A stretch of 64,000 bases of DNA from Chalara sp. BL73 (GCA_918026815.1 CAKJVC010000088.1:1178001-1242000), one strand, 5' to 3'; shown: positions 25,112 through 40,123, counted from the first letter of the stretch. Notes: a model not told the origin generated them from the letters alone. Translations and numbers: made by a program.

Positions 25112-27310
25112 ATGGCATTCAGACAACGCCTTGCGAAACCTCTTCTCTACACCACTGGCGCGGCGGTCGTTGGAGGAGGAGCTCTTTATTATACCTACAA
25201 ACCCCGCAAAATCCCTGGCGCAGATTCAGCAGTCGTACCCCCTCCCACTCGCGACGAGTTCGGAAACTTTCGCCCCCCTCGGTTCCCCAAAGTAAAGACT
25301 CGAGATGAACAAATAGCAGATTTGAAGAGGAGTGGTGGGGTAAAGGGCTCAATCACGACTTTCTTTGGGAAAGGGGATGGGACCGGCCCTCTTGAGGACG
25401 ATATTTACGATTTATTGGTCATTGGGGCTGGCGCGACCGGATCTGGAGTTGCCCTGGATGCTGCGACAAGAGGTTTAAAGGTAGCGGTTGTGGAAAGAGA
25501 TGATTTCAGCTCCGGAACGAGCTCAAAGAGCACCAAACTGGTACATGGTGGCGTCCGATATCTCGAAAAGGCATTTTGGGAATTGGACTACAATCAATAT
25601 GCCCTGGTAAAGGAGGCATTGCGGGAGCGGAAATACTTTCTCACAACAGCGCCCCATTTGAGCATGTGGCTCCCGATCATGTTACCATTGGATAAATGGT
25701 GGAAGGCACCATACTTCTGGTTAGGAACAAAGGCCTACGATTTTCTGGCTGGTTCAGAGGGCATCGAAACGTCGTACTTCTTGACCAAATCCAAGGCGAT
25801 CGACGCATTTCCGATGCTGAAGCAGACAGATTTGGTGGGGGCCCTGGTCTACTACGATGGAGCGCACAACGATTCGCGGATGAATGTGTCTCTGGCTATG
25901 ACCGCTGCACTTTATGGCAGCACAGTGGTAAACCATCTTGAGGTCACATCACTTGAAAAGGATGCTGATGGGAAGTTATGCGGAGCGCGCGTCAAAGATC
26001 TTATCCAAGAGAAGAATGGCAAGAAGCCAGAAGAATTTCTGATTCGAGCCCGGGGGATCGTCAATGCCACCGGACCTTTTACAGATGCTATCAGGAAGAT
26101 GGATGAGCAAGATACGAAGGAGATCGTGGCACCTAGTTCTGGAGTACACGTTGTTTTACCCGGCTACTACTGCCCCAAAGGAATGGGTCTCATTGATCCC
26201 AAGACCTCTGATGGCCGTGTAATATTCTTCCTTCCATGGCAAGGAAACGTCATCGCCGGTACTACAGATGCGCCTACTAAGATCTCATACAACCCGGTCG
26301 CAGGAGAAGATGAAATTGACTGGATTTTGACTGAGATTCGCCACTATTTGTCTCCGGATATAAATGTACGCCGAGGAGATGTCCTGGCAGCGTGGTCTGG
26401 AATTAGACCACTCGTCAAAGATCCTAAAGCCAAAAACACAGAATCCCTTGTACGGAATCATCTCATCAATGTTTCGCCTTCAGGTCTCTTGACATGTGCT
26501 GGTGGGAAATGGACTACTTATCGCCAAATGGCTGAAGAGTGCGTCGATGAAGCCATCTCCACATTCAACATTCGCACCAAGCCCGTCGTGAACGCGCCAT
26601 CTGTCTCGGGTACTGATCTGGTGGACGACGGCGCCCGTCTTGACGGCTCTTGCCAGACTCATGAAGTGAGACTCGTTGGCTCGCATGGCTACTCGAAGAC
26701 ACTCTTCATCAACTTAGTACAGCACTTTGGTCTTGAGACAGAAGTTGCGAAGCACTTGACCGAGAACTACGGTGATCGGGCTTGGACCGTTGCTGCACTT
26801 AGCAAACCAACAGAGCAACGTTTCCCAGTTAGGGGGGAGCGAATTTCACCTTTATACCCATTCGTCGACGGTGAGGTCCGATATGCTGTTCGTCACGAAT
26901 ATGCCCAGACAGCTGTTGATGTGATCGCTCGACGGACTCGCCTTGCATTCTTGAACGCGCAAGCAGCTTTGGAGGCTTTGCCTAAAGTCATTGATATTAT
27001 GGCTGCCGAATTGTCTTGGGACTCAAAGCGAAGAGAGGTCGAGTGGAGGGATTGTAAGTTTCGTCCCTTGTCAAATTCCTGTAAATGCTCTTTTACTAAT
27101 TAGCTTTAAGCTGTCGCATTCCTCGAATCAATGGGTCTTCCGAAGTCTAAGCTCTCAGCGACCAGAAAACAAGTAGAATCTGGTAAACTCTCATTTAAGG
27201 ACTCCGTTGAGTACAAAATGTACTCGAGGCACGACAAACCCGATGACGAGTTAGAGAGCGATGCGAAGAGATCTCCAGTTATGAAGCCTGGGAGTGTTGC
27301 GGAGAAGTAA
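25112..27310 (+). CDS. GUT2: mitochondrial FAD-dependent glycerol-3-phosphate dehydrogenase
   Basis: Two exons (25112-27053, 27111-27310) give 713 residues. The 57-nt intron has TACTAAT before the second of two close AG sites; using the later AG keeps the frame. The N-terminus has a basic, mitochondrial-type presequence and a short hydrophobic segment (TTGAAVVGGGALYYTY), fitting an inner-membrane enzyme facing the intermembrane space. The FAD Rossmann motif VIGAGATGSGVALDAATRG lies at ~105-125, followed by the family block TSSKSTKLVHGGVRYLE, and later VNATGPFTD, GTTDAPT and CAGGKWTTYRQMA. The enzyme oxidises glycerol-3-phosphate to dihydroxyacetone phosphate and passes electrons to ubiquinone, in glycerol use and the G3P shuttle. 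The C-terminal DAO_C region is present and the length is normal. Confidence 0.95.
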
Positions 27311-29798
<2,488 letters not shown>

Positions 29799-32700
29799 GA
29801 GGTAATAACTTGAGGGTAATGCCTGGAGGCGACATAGGAAGGAGCCGCAAGCTAAACTCAGAGCTCATAGCTAGGTAGTTTCGTATCTAAATTTTTGTTC
29901 GGTCTTTGTCCGCAAGCTTCATTGTAGCAGACCCATTGAAAGTTTAATAGGGCTCATAACCCAGACGCTGTGTCAAGACGAATACGCTGGCCGAAGGAGA
30001 TAGCGAAATATTCCACGAGTTGGTAGTTCAGCTCCCACGATATCAAAAGCCTCCATTCAGATTCATCAGAAGGTCAATGGACTATAATTCATACTGATAT
30101 CTGCACGTGATATTCAAGATGAGGAAAGAATGGGAAAGGAGAATCAGCTTTTTAGAAATATCCATCAAAGATGTTATCACAGACGGTAATGTCTCTCATG
30201 AACCCCGTCACCCTACAGTCTGTGCCGCCAAATATATGACATGACGCCTTTGCCGGATAAATAGCCAACGCCGCCGAACCCCCAATTCGCTAAAACTAGG
30301 AGCTATGTCCCAAAGCGGCTGAGACCCCGAACCAAACCCCGGGTCCCTCCCAGCGAAAAATAAACATTTCCTTATTTCCCATTATATGTTCCCCACCCAC
30401 CCAGATCAACCGTGTTCAGGAACCGACCGCATCTCCCTCCCCTCGTCCTCCTTTTTTTTTTTGTTGCACGTCGCCAAAACTGAGACATTTCACAGGATTG
30501 CATGTGCATGATGCAATGGTGGGTGGAGGTGGAACGCTGGAGGAAAGCAAAAGCTTGGTGTTGCCTGGAGGCGGGCCGGGCACCGTAAGGAACCTGTGGA
30601 CCTGGAAGCCCCCCCCTCTTTGGATGGGGAGGGTGTGGGCCAGCTTTTTGTTCGATTGTCGTGGTCGTGCGGATCAGCCTTTTTTTTTTTTCTCCCCCAT
30701 GCTGAAACTGCTTTCGCTGGCTTGTCGATGTTTCTCTTCCGTGACGTATCTGTCTGATGCACCGCTCGCGTGTGTCTTTCAGCTGAACGCCTTGATGGCT
30801 GGATGAGGGAGAGGCCGATCCGTCATATACTGCTCTCTGTGGGAATCGATTGTCCGCTTTGCCCGCTGACTTTTGGCTCTGCGGCCGGCGCGGACTACAA
30901 GATCTCTTCAGGTCGGAATCGGCCGCCAGTTCTATTACAGCGCTGTCATGCTCCATGAGATAATCAAGCAAATACAGCGAGATGAACCCTTTCCATGTCC
31001 TGGACCTCTTTCACCTTCAATGGGCGAAGAAGCTTTTGCATTCGCACTGCTCAGAAAGATTCCCCAGCTTTGACATTTTCTTGATGACGTACAGTACAGT
31101 CTCTTCACAGCAAAGTTCATATACATGCAATGGCTGAAGACTTCGTAAGAATGCTGCAAGTTGAAGCATCTTGTCTCGCTCTAATGCTACGAGTGGAATT
31201 GGCCACTCTTTATGGATTCGAGCCACCACACTCTACCTTGATATTGCGGACAACGGCACAGCGCTCTCGATTACAACTTAATATCTAGTTACAGCTCCTG
31301 GGCCACGGTGGAGATCCGTAAGCTTCTGAAAGATATAGGTTCAAACTATGGCTAATATTTGGTATCTTTCGGCGCTTCTTTTTACTTGGCGTGCGCTCTC
31401 ACTGAAGATTGAGGATTCTGACATGACAACAAGTCGTGTCTTCTTACCCTTGGCACAAGTCGTGTAACTTGAGGCCAGAGCCGGTTACACCTCGACTTTT
31501 CAGCTCCCAAAGTCCGATATTCATCCGATCCGCGTCCGTTGGAATGGTTGGAAAATCAAGATTGATGCGCCGTGAGTCGATAAGCATGCGCGGTCACCTC
31601 CGGCTTCTGAACTCAGAGACCCATCACTTGAGACCGTGCCATTTCACGTCATTGAAAGCACTCCCTTGTTTGAGGCATCTCCTTTCAAAAGAGGTTGAGA
31701 TGTATTGTCTGATCTGGGGTGAGACATTTGGAGATAATTCTGGTCTTCTCACATGCCGTGGCTGTGAATGCTGCAACCCTGAAACCACGATGAACCTTAC
31801 GAGGCATCGTCGCTATCTATTGGAGAGGCTGAATCCGGGACAGATGGGGACCGCAATAATATTAAGCCATGGTCATCCCTCTCTAAGTCAAGTGACTCCC
31901 CAGGCTCCGTGATACCATTGGTTCAATTAACCCAACCTGCGTCCCCAACGGTTGAGAGACTTTGTCATCTCGCCTTGACGATTAATAGAATAGCGGTATG
32001 CTTGATTTGATTTGATTTGAATTCGAGGTTTGAGCAAGAACACACAGCTTGGCATGCATTTCCCCCATCGTAGAAAATACCAGACGTATCTCTCAATGAA
32101 AACTTTTGGGATATATGGTGTTCTTGGCGAGCAATATCGCTGTAATCACCTGTGAGAAGTTATCCGATATCTATCATGCGTGGAAGATATCTCACCCAAA
32201 TCGTTGAGTCCAAGCCCCTCCAACGTAATGAAGCGGCTGCAGCGACGCTGCACCCCACTCTCACCGACGCATTGCAGTGCATTTATCTTCAGCGCGTGCT
32301 ATTAATCGCAAGAAAAAGAAAAACTTCAATGATCGCTAACCTCGCTTAAGTAAGGGGCTACTGCCAACGGCAAAATCAAACATGATCGGCCTGGAGAGCG
32401 CAACGCATAACAGCAGCGGACGGTAGGATCGAATTTATTGTTCTGATCTTGTGGAATCAGAAGATGGAAACCCGGCACAAGCAGAGAAATCTCATTCCTT
32501 GGTCACGCCATTCACGAACGCTGTCACGGAATGCTAATGGTGAATTTAAGCTTCATTGCAAATATCTTAGCGAGACCCGCAGGTTCAGTTAAGGCTCGGG
32601 GAGCGTGAAAGCCGTTGGGCTTCGTCAATACTTGCTTCAATTTTAAAGTACGCTCCAAGCTTACTGTTGGGCTTCTCAAGGCGCAGTTCTAGTTGAACGC

Positions 32701-33306
32701 TACAAAGAAGTGGCGCTAAAATCCTAAGAAATGATGCTTAGGCCGTGAAATGTTAGACAACATTGTACTTGAGGGATCGAAGTCCCGCTACAAGACATCT
32801 TTCCGCTTCCAACTCTTATTTACCAAGTACTATTCTTATGGCGATCTTCTCTTGAATTAATATTGCCAAGATATACCCTTTTCTGCATTTGCACCAATGC
32901 AATTTCTCATCCTTTGACCTTCCTCTGCATGTTAATACATTACTCAAGATAGATGGGCAGCCGGCCTCAGATACATTGTTCGAGATACACTAACACTCGT
33001 TTCCTCAGCTTTCCATAACTCGCAACTTACCTCCTGCAACGCACTCTTCAGCTGCCTCCACTCCCAGCAAACCACATCCTGCCTACGTATGAGTGTTTTC
33101 TCAGCCACAGACCAGTTAAAGATACCCCCACCCGCTCCTCTTGATCCTCAACAACACCGCCGTGATGCATCTCTGAATCGCTGCACAGAGATTCGCCGCT
33201 TTTCTGGGGCGGAAGGAACTGGCGGGCGGGATATGTGCAGCGGAAGAAGGAGGAGAGAAGCTCTCCCAGAATAGAGTCTGGCTGATTTGCCCACCGGCAA
33301 TAAAAT
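29799..33306. other. 3.5-kb gap, no convincing gene
   Basis: Contains short homopolymer T runs (about 30451-30461 and 30680-30690) and mutually overlapping frames on both strands. The longest plus-strand ATG frames (31436-31912, 30498-30806) show no domain. Nothing supported. Confidence 0.45.
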
Positions 33307-33729
33307 TTAGGGCTTCTTGGGGGTAGAGGTGCGAGACGAGGAACGCGGTGTCTTGGAAGGCGAGCGCGGTCTAGGTTGGCTTGGGGCGACGGGAGGATCA
33401 TCATCAGTTCCGAGATACATGGCCCAAGAGCCTCTCATTCCTGTCAACCATGATTCCGCTGCGTCTTTAAACCCGACAGCATATATTGCATGCGCAAACA
33501 GAGCTTGGGTAACGTATGCGTTGTTGCCGTGCTTGATGCGAAGCTTGGCGCGAGACGAGGGACGTAATCCGTGCGTGTGAAAATTGATACGCGATTTCTT
33601 TGCGATGTGTGCGTTTTGATGGTGGTCAAATGCGATAATATGAGAGGGTTTAGCATTAGTTGAGGTGGTTTTAGAGGGACCTTTGAAGGTCGAAATGGTC
33701 GCAAACGTGCTCAGCCGAAACTTGCTCAT
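33307..33729 (-). CDS. hypothetical basic protein, 140 residues
   Basis: A single exon opens with a true ATG at 33729. The N-terminal half is Ser/Thr/Lys/His-rich. A central segment (about 70-110) looks folded, with aromatic residues (ALFAHAIYAVGFKDAAESW). The tail is a low-complexity Pro/Ser/Arg stretch ending TPKKP. I recognise no family. It is kept because the frame spans most of a short region with a normal start and a coherent middle segment. It might be one exon of a longer gene. Confidence 0.4.
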   Translation of the reverse strand: MSKFRLSTFATISTFKGPSKTTSTNAKPSHIIAFDHHQNAHIAKKSRINFHTHGLRPSSRAKLRIKHGNNAYVTQALFAHAIYAVGFKDAAESWLTGMRGSWAMYLGTDDDPPVAPSQPRPRSPSKTPRSSSRTSTPKKP

Positions 33730-34035
33730 CTTAGCCTCGTGCGCCTTCCCTTCAGCGCAAAGGTCTCACATAGATCCAATCTCCCTTTTATCAATCAGAG
33801 ATACAGTCTGCCTACAACCTGTTTTTTTATTATTTTTTAATTGAAATAATTATAGAGCTTGTGTCTTGCATTGACAGATGTTGACCTGAGCCTCATTCTT
33901 CATATATAAACTGAAGACCCACGCCCGTGTTGCGAAGCATTATTCACTTAAAAAGAATTGGGCTGTTCAGAGCCTACAAATCCAGACGCGTCCAAACATC
34001 CAATCCAAAAAACTGGCATTCGATCAAGCTCAAAG
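33730..34035. other. short divergent intergenic region
   Basis: Separates two small hypothetical genes pointing apart and would hold both promoters. It contains an AT-rich block near 33820-33860. No specific site recognised. Confidence 0.35.
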
Positions 34036-34450
34036 ATGTGCAACGACTCCCATCTTCCTCCCGCTCCCTCCCGCGGCGGCGCGATAGCCGCCCTCCGAAT
34101 GTCAAACTCCGCCACGCCGTGCATCCTCCGCTTCTCCAACTCCTCATGCCCCGATTCCACGGAAGTCACTTGCGAGTCGCCTCTAGATCTGGATATTTCC
34201 GAGTTCTTCATACAGTATGTCACTGCTCATCCCTTCTCTCCCCTTCTTGACGTTCCGTTATGAACGATTGGAGCTGATGCCCGTTCGAAGTAAATACAGC
34301 GACCCGGTCCTGAGGAGGTTATCGCTGAGCGGGGCGAGCAAATGCGACAGGTTGGAGCTGGATGTGAGCGAGAAGGGCATTATTGGGAGGGGTTGCTCAG
34401 TGGTGAAGAATGGAGAGAGGATTGGGTTTGGTGTTGTGGGGTGGCAATGA
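34036..34450 (+). CDS. hypothetical two-exon protein, 109 residues
   Basis: ATG 34036 opens an exon to 34214. A GTATGT donor and an ACAG acceptor at 34299 (85-nt intron with a CTGAT-type branch) join it in frame to 34300-34450. The product is small; its C-terminal half is a regular-looking segment (DRLELDVSEKGIIGRG...GFGVVGWQ-stop). I recognise no family. Support is the splice consensus and frame agreement only; an alternative acceptor at 34290 would add three residues. Confidence 0.4.
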
Positions 34451-35984
34451 GGCAGGATGACGCTATATTTTCGAGGCTTTGGGAGCATTCGGGTCAATTG
34501 GGCATTGGTACGGCGTTTTTCTAATTCTTTTCTGGTTTTGTGCCCTTGTCTGGAGTCGAGATAGAGATTCTTTCTTTGCGTCCTTCACGGATTGTCCCAG
34601 ATAACGGCCTCCGATTAACATCCTATCAAACAATCCCTCCACTGAGCGACCCAACTCAGGATGTGTTTTTGTCATGTTTGTTTCTTTGTTTTCAGAAATT
34701 GTTGGTGTTGTGGTTGCCTTGGGAGATGTTTCGGAGCGGTGCTAATCCATATCAGACTAGACCTCGAGGTTCTTTTGTTTGTGATTCATGTTGATTGAAG
34801 TTTGTTTACTATCCAACCCTTAAATACTCTTCATTATCTGGCTGGCAGCTCAAGTGTTGAGCCCGGGTTCTCTGACACTTCTGGCTGTTTCTTTCAGGGT
34901 TTGAGTGTGTGGGCATGGCATTCAGCTTGATTGCTGAATCACTATCGCAAATGCTTCATACATTTGCTATTGGAAAGAGACACTGTATCTCCCAACTATC
35001 AGCAAGATCAAGGAAAGAATTCCCTATATTCAGAAATGCTGCATAACCTGTATCGTCTTTCTGCTCCCTTGCCTCTAGAATACTCACTCCTGAAGACGAC
35101 TAGCACTCGACTCGGTGCCACGAGACGACCCACCGCAAGACCAGATGCGATTTGGAAGTGTGCTTTCGCGGAGCCATTCACTTACTACTCATTATCTGCC
35201 GCGAAAAAAAACTATATGATAGTTTAATGATACGAAGGGAGCTTGCGAAGGCGTCAATGATTCCTACCGTTCCGAGGGGCAATGTATGGAGACCGCGATC
35301 CTGGGATCTCATAGAACGCGGCCGAAGTCGCAATGTGGGCTGCGGCTTCTAGAGATTCGCTAATACTCAGGTAGAGTATTGACTGTCAAAGTTAAGCAAG
35401 AAGAGGATATCTGCCTAGAAACGCAAATACAGGACAAGATTGACTATCCAACAACTTTGAACCGGACGCCTGCCTACCATGCATGAAAAGTATACTGTCC
35501 ACGCTATAGAAATCAGCGCACGTGGCGGCCGCCTCGAGACACCCTCTTTCAGTGCGGCCATCTCGCAAGCCTCCGTCGAATCACATCACATCTCCCATCT
35601 GCACCACCACCATTTCGCATCAGTGCGGACTCAATGTCGATATGCAACAAAAGTAAGGCGATGCAACAAACACTGAAACACAAACTCTTATTCGACAACA
35701 CCATGAAAGCACGAATGCGGGGTCCTGCAGCCAAGACTTGTTGTCATGGTGAGATATGAGGTAATAGAGCCTGACCGCCTTTGGTTCTGCCGTTATGATG
35801 CTGAAGGTGGGCTTACGTTACACAGAATATGCTTTGGTGGAGAAGGTTTTACTATTTTAGGTACCCAGGAAAGGTTATTTAGAATTATTATTCTAAAAAA
35901 GGCTGAATTAGTAAACCTACCCTTATTTGGAAAGGATCCGACACATGCATCTAAAAGCTTAATACCTTCCCACCCTTAATATCA
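34451..35984. other. intergenic, one unassigned open frame
   Basis: An ATG frame at 35746-35979 (77 codons, AT-rich relative to its surroundings) has no recognisable motif and could be a relic. The remainder holds only short frames. Two not-I-like GC clusters (35330, 35525) are unremarkable. Confidence 0.35.
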
Positions 35985-36927
35985 TCAACCTGCCTCTTTG
36001 CCTGATACTTTCCACAGCAACATGCTCACAAACACGACCACGATTACGGTAGGGGCAGCTACCGCCGGTGGCAAAACGAGTTCCAGCACGTTCCTTAGGG
36101 CAGACATCCAAGTAAGGCCAAAGCTTGCCCGCCACCTCTCCTTCTTGTTCACATGTGGAAACATGGTGTCTGGCAGATCCTTTCCCAAGAACTTACACAG
36201 CGGCTCCCAGCCATCACCCAATTTATACTCCAATATATCTCTTCCTTCGTGATTCACTACTTTTCGTACCGTCTCATTGTGCTTCTCGAATGCTTCGGCG
36301 CCATGAAGCGGTATGCTACCGTTGAAATAGTGCTCAATTATGAGGTCTACGAGTTGTGACTGTGACTGAATGTGTGCCGATGAGAATCGAAGGAGAAAGC
36401 GGTTCCATGTCGAGGATTGAAGCGCATGAATGGTAGATGTCATGGACGCGAGCCAGGAGCTGGTGGACCGTGTGGTTAGAATGATCTTTGCGGATGGATA
36501 TGCTTTGATGAGGTCCGCCGCGAAACAGGCGGTTGGGATATCGGTCACTGCCTGTGGAGTTATCAGCGCGAATCGCTTTGAGAGTTAGAAACAACGGAAG
36601 AGAACAAACATTGTAGTCCCCAAGTATGTTGTCAAAATATGTAGCATCGAAATATAAGGAGGGTTTGGGACTGGTTCCAAACTTGTCGCCCATGGCCGAG
36701 ATCCAAAGAGCAGGATCGGAAGGGCGATCAGTGACTTCTGAGAAGTGGTAGACATTCTTGTATCCGAGGTCTTCAAGTGCGAGTTTCATGGCTGGAGGAG
36801 AATCAATAAGCTAGAATACTACGGGAGTTTCTATCATACACATCGTCCCAGTTCGACACAGTCCTAGAACAAGAATCTCCATCGGCATGCTTCGACTTTT
36901 TGGCAGCGGCTCCTTTGATGCCATCAT
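35985..36927 (-). CDS. P-loop sulfotransferase-family protein (Sulfotransferase_4) with C-terminal membrane helix
   Basis: Three exons on the minus strand (36927-36840, 36791-36610, 36551-35985; introns 48 and 58 nt) give 278 residues. The first intron must use the GTATGA donor, which restores the P-loop and the frame. The N-terminal motif ILVLGLCRTGTMSMKLALE is the phosphate-binding loop that grips the sulfate donor PAPS in true sulfotransferases. A later block (AVTDIPTACFAADLIKAYPS, then KIILTTR) is typical of the fungal Sulfotransferase_4 group. Residues ~248-268 form one hydrophobic helix followed by a lysine-rich tail, suggesting a membrane anchor. No substrate is known for fungal members, and catalysis is not proven for the group. 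The gene appears intact. Confidence 0.8.
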
Positions 36928-37595
36928 GAGTCTTCCTCCTCTCCTGAATTATTGTCTATTTCATTACATCTGGAATCCGCAATTTGAACCAAAATCGTTT
37001 CCAAGACAGCAAGATTCAGTTATTTCTCGAGAAATGTGACCAGATCAAAAATCGCGACTTCTCCAGGATCTTCGTATTTAACCTGTTCCGGGCCAAGCGG
37101 GGTAATATTCCAACGTTGAAAACGCCTAGCCAAGGCCCGTCCCGTGGGTCGCGGCGCTCATCGTAGGCCTATTATCATCACATGCTGTCGATCTTACAGG
37201 CATAGCTGCCACTGAGCGGCGCCATAATAGGATGCCTAGGCTGGAATATTTAACAGGGGGCTGAATCACTGTATTTCTACTGGAAGATATTGCAGTTTCT
37301 TGAAAGCCCTGGTGACAACCTCACGCTGACATGCTTCTATTCGCGGCAGTGTATCGGACAAGGCGAAGTTTGAACATTGATAAGATGGGCATGTTGTCGC
37401 TTTGGAATCTTCAGGAGATGCGAAGGAATATTAAGGTCTGGTATATTAGAGTCATTCACGATTTCGTGACTTGGGAACTGACGTTGGCATTTACAGATAC
37501 CCAGCCTCTAGATACATATTGTACCAGCCGCTTGCCTTAATCCAGAAATATCTCAGTGACATTCCCATCTGGTTTCGCGCAAGACAAATTCAGCC
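36928..37595. other. intergenic
   Basis: Contains the sulfotransferase promoter. A 69-codon frame at 37331-37540 is unrecognised; attempts to splice it to the next gene hit a stop. Confidence 0.4.
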
Positions 37596-37943
37596 ATGGG
37601 TTCCGGCGGCAGCAGCGGGCGGTATAAAACGCATGCAGAGAGAGAGGCCGAAGAGCAGAAGCGACGAGAGCGCATACGCAAGAAGGTAGCTGCGCGAGAA
37701 GAGAAGCGCGAGGAGAAACGGAGAAGGCAAGCACAGAAAGATGAGTTTTTGATGGAGTATCGGCTCAGGAGAGGCAATGATGAGGCTTGGTGGAGGAAGA
37801 TCTTTGCATGGTGGGAGGAGAAGAGAGCATGGGCGAAAGAAAAGAAGAGGATCAAGGCTTCGGAGAGGAATCGGATTTATGGCGAGGGATATCATTTGAG
37901 TGATAGGGTAGATCAGAAGTTGGCAAAGGGGAAGACCGATTAA
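37596..37943 (+). CDS. small highly charged basic protein with a possible N-myristoylation signal
   Basis: A single 115-codon exon with ATG at 37596. The start MGSGGSSGRY fits the MGxxxS N-myristoylation pattern (Gly2, Ser6). Residues ~13-50 are almost entirely Arg, Lys and Glu and would form a long charged helix. Next come a WWRKIFAWWEEKRAW aromatic/basic segment and a charged tail. I do not recognise a named family, though short proteins of this build recur in fungal genomes. Membrane association through myristate and basic residues is inference only. Confidence 0.5.
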   Translation: MGSGGSSGRYKTHAEREAEEQKRRERIRKKVAAREEKREEKRRRQAQKDEFLMEYRLRRGNDEAWWRKIFAWWEEKRAWAKEKKRIKASERNRIYGEGYHLSDRVDQKLAKGKTD

Positions 37944-38512
37944 AAGGCTCATGACGTGATATGTTTGGAGACATTGGTGGGACACAGTAACGAAACATGT
38001 TGTCATCGTTATGTGTTAAGATGTGGTAGATATCAGGGGTAATTCTCTTTTTTTCCCAAGGACTGCGAAGGGTTTAGAGGATATCTTCCTTCTTCGGCCG
38101 CGAGAACATGTAATGGTTTCATTATTTCATTGAAGAGAGGCAAGACATAGGTATTTACTGGATGGTATGCGACACTTTAATTATCACCATTTTTTCGAAG
38201 CTGAACGAATTTATCGCAACCGGTAGTCAAAACCTTTCAAGAAAGAGATGATGGCCAACTATCCCACAGAATTTACGTCTTGTCAACTTGGCGCATAGCT
38301 TGAGACAGCAGCTTACACTTAACAGTTATATCATTCACTAAAAATGATTTCTCATCCAGCACCAATGTGCTTGGTCCTATGCGCCTTCTATTGACGTTTG
38401 AACAACCGAATACTATATGTACTATCTACTTGTATCTGCCTTCTAACATGCGGAGACTCGTTATGCAATCAAATCCAATAGAGGAGCGCAGAAGTCTCAA
38501 CTGAGAGCGCTA
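37944..38512. other. intergenic between converging genes
   Basis: 3' ends of two converging genes. No open frame or RNA recognised. Confidence 0.5.
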
Positions 38513-39195
38513 TCACTTCCTTAAGTCTCTAATCTCCTCAATCAATCTCACGCATTGATTAGTGTCCTTATCGTACACAAAAGAATGAATCTTAAGGCCA
38601 TCTTCCTTAATAGCTTTTTTCACGTTGGGCTGCTCTTCAAGCCATTTGACTTCGGCCAAGACGAACATCTCTTCCAGTCTATGCTCGATCAGTCTCTCGT
38701 CCGTCATTCCCTCCTTCCTAAGAAGCCTCTCATCAATTGCATGAAGCTCGGAGATATCTCTGATTCGCATCAGCCGTCGCCCTGTCTCTTAGTAACAACA
38801 CATCTTACCTGACCCACTGATTTCCGGCCTTCTCTCTGATCATCGCACAGTCATAATGTCCACAGATAATGATATGCTCAACCTGCCCTCTGATCAACAT
38901 CCCGGGCCAATCACATGATGACAACGAGCAACGCACCAACCTTTAACATCTCCAGCGACCATTCTATGGCGCTCCGACTACTCAGATCCCCGTTGCTGAG
39001 AACGTTCCCTAGGTTCCTGTGCACGAAGATCTCCTCTGGATGCACACCCAACGTCTCCGTCTCCAAAATCAAGCTATCTGAGCAGCCAACCCAGAGTATC
39101 TGCTGTTTCGTGCCTTTATTAGAGGGTATGAAATCCCTTGGGACGGGAAGGACGTTGTATTTCCCACTCATCGCGGCCGTAGAACGAAATGGCAT
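38513..39195 (-). CDS. beta-class carbonic anhydrase, divergent active site
   Basis: Three exons (39195-38941, 38882-38809, 38759-38513; introns 58 and 49 nt) give 191 residues. Zinc ligands are C38 in WVGCSDS, H94 and C97 in CGHYDC, and D40 is present. The block FVHRNLGN and the C-terminal region (WVRDISELHAID...) are typical of fungal beta-carbonic anhydrases, which interconvert CO2 and bicarbonate. Position 42, Arg in the canonical CxDSR motif and partner of the aspartate, is Leu here (CSDSL). I recall a fungal subgroup that also lacks this Arg and keeps ETETL and HRNLGN, so this may be a subfamily trait and not damage. There is no signal peptide; cytosolic location is likely. The N-terminus is short, so an upstream exon is possible. 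Confidence 0.85.
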
Positions 39196-40123
39196 ATCAG
39201 GTACCGCAATTTCCCACGTCTATCCCATACAAACTTGCAGGACACAAAAGACGCGAAAGAAGGCAAGCGGAAGAAGAAAGCTATATTTTATAGATACGTA
39301 ATTTTTGCTGGCAGATCTCGTGCTCGAGGGCAAGGGGGGTACGTGTGAGCGTGAGCGTGAGCGCGCGTGTGTGTGTGTGGTGTTTTGCATCCGGGAACCC
39401 TGATCCTCGGCTAGCGTCCGACGAAATCGGATGATTATCACCAGAATCACACCACAAGCTTCATATAAGCTTTATAAGATCAGCGGCGTTCGTGACAAAC
39501 GCAGCTTTCGTGCAACCCGCTAGCCATAACCCGATACCACGAGAACGGGTATAATTTAATCTCGGCAATAACCTTCTTCGAAAGGGAAGTCGACGTCCCG
39601 GGCGCCTGCTGAGAACGCTCCAACGGCTCTTTATTGGTTGTGGGATATCAGCGTACTAGTTCCCATCGTGCTGAAAGGATTAGTTAGCCACACATGGGCT
39701 AGGATATCTTTCAAATAAATGAAGTTCTTTGAGGCTTTGAGGGTGGGGGGGGGATGGAGTTACACCACCGAATTTTTGAGGGATATTACTACTCGGCTAA
39801 TTCAGGGGTTGTGGGGGCTAGTTCACAATATATTGTTCAGCTTGACGGAGAGCTAAGAGCTTGTGTTTCAAGTATAGAAACTTTGAAAAGGCTTTTAATC
39901 CGTTGTAACACCTACAGGCAGCCAGTTTCCTTACCATTTAATGGAAAGAAAACAATTTTAGACCAACTCCTTGGGAGACTTGACACAAGATGATACATTG
40001 AAGCTATCTACAGAATTGAACCGGCTCCAAGGCCTTTTTTACCCCATCCTCGACTCGACTAGCCTCCGCGAATATGTACAGATTCCCATGGACCTCATCA
40101 TACTTCTCATGGCCCATCGATGC
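39196..40123. other. intergenic with (TG)n-like tract
   Basis: A short alternating GTGAGCG/TGTGTG tract lies at 39345-39381. A 79-codon ATG frame at 39754-39993 has no recognised motif and no clear continuation. The rest is unannotated. Confidence 0.4.

Noticed and set aside
30372..30971. 199-codon minus-strand frame
   Set aside because: It has no recognised motif, runs through poly-A/T tracts, and overlaps equally long frames on both strands.
36792..36839. Apparent one-base frame mismatch inside the sulfotransferase P-loop
   Set aside because: It disappears when the GTATGA donor is used in place of the adjacent GTGTAT.
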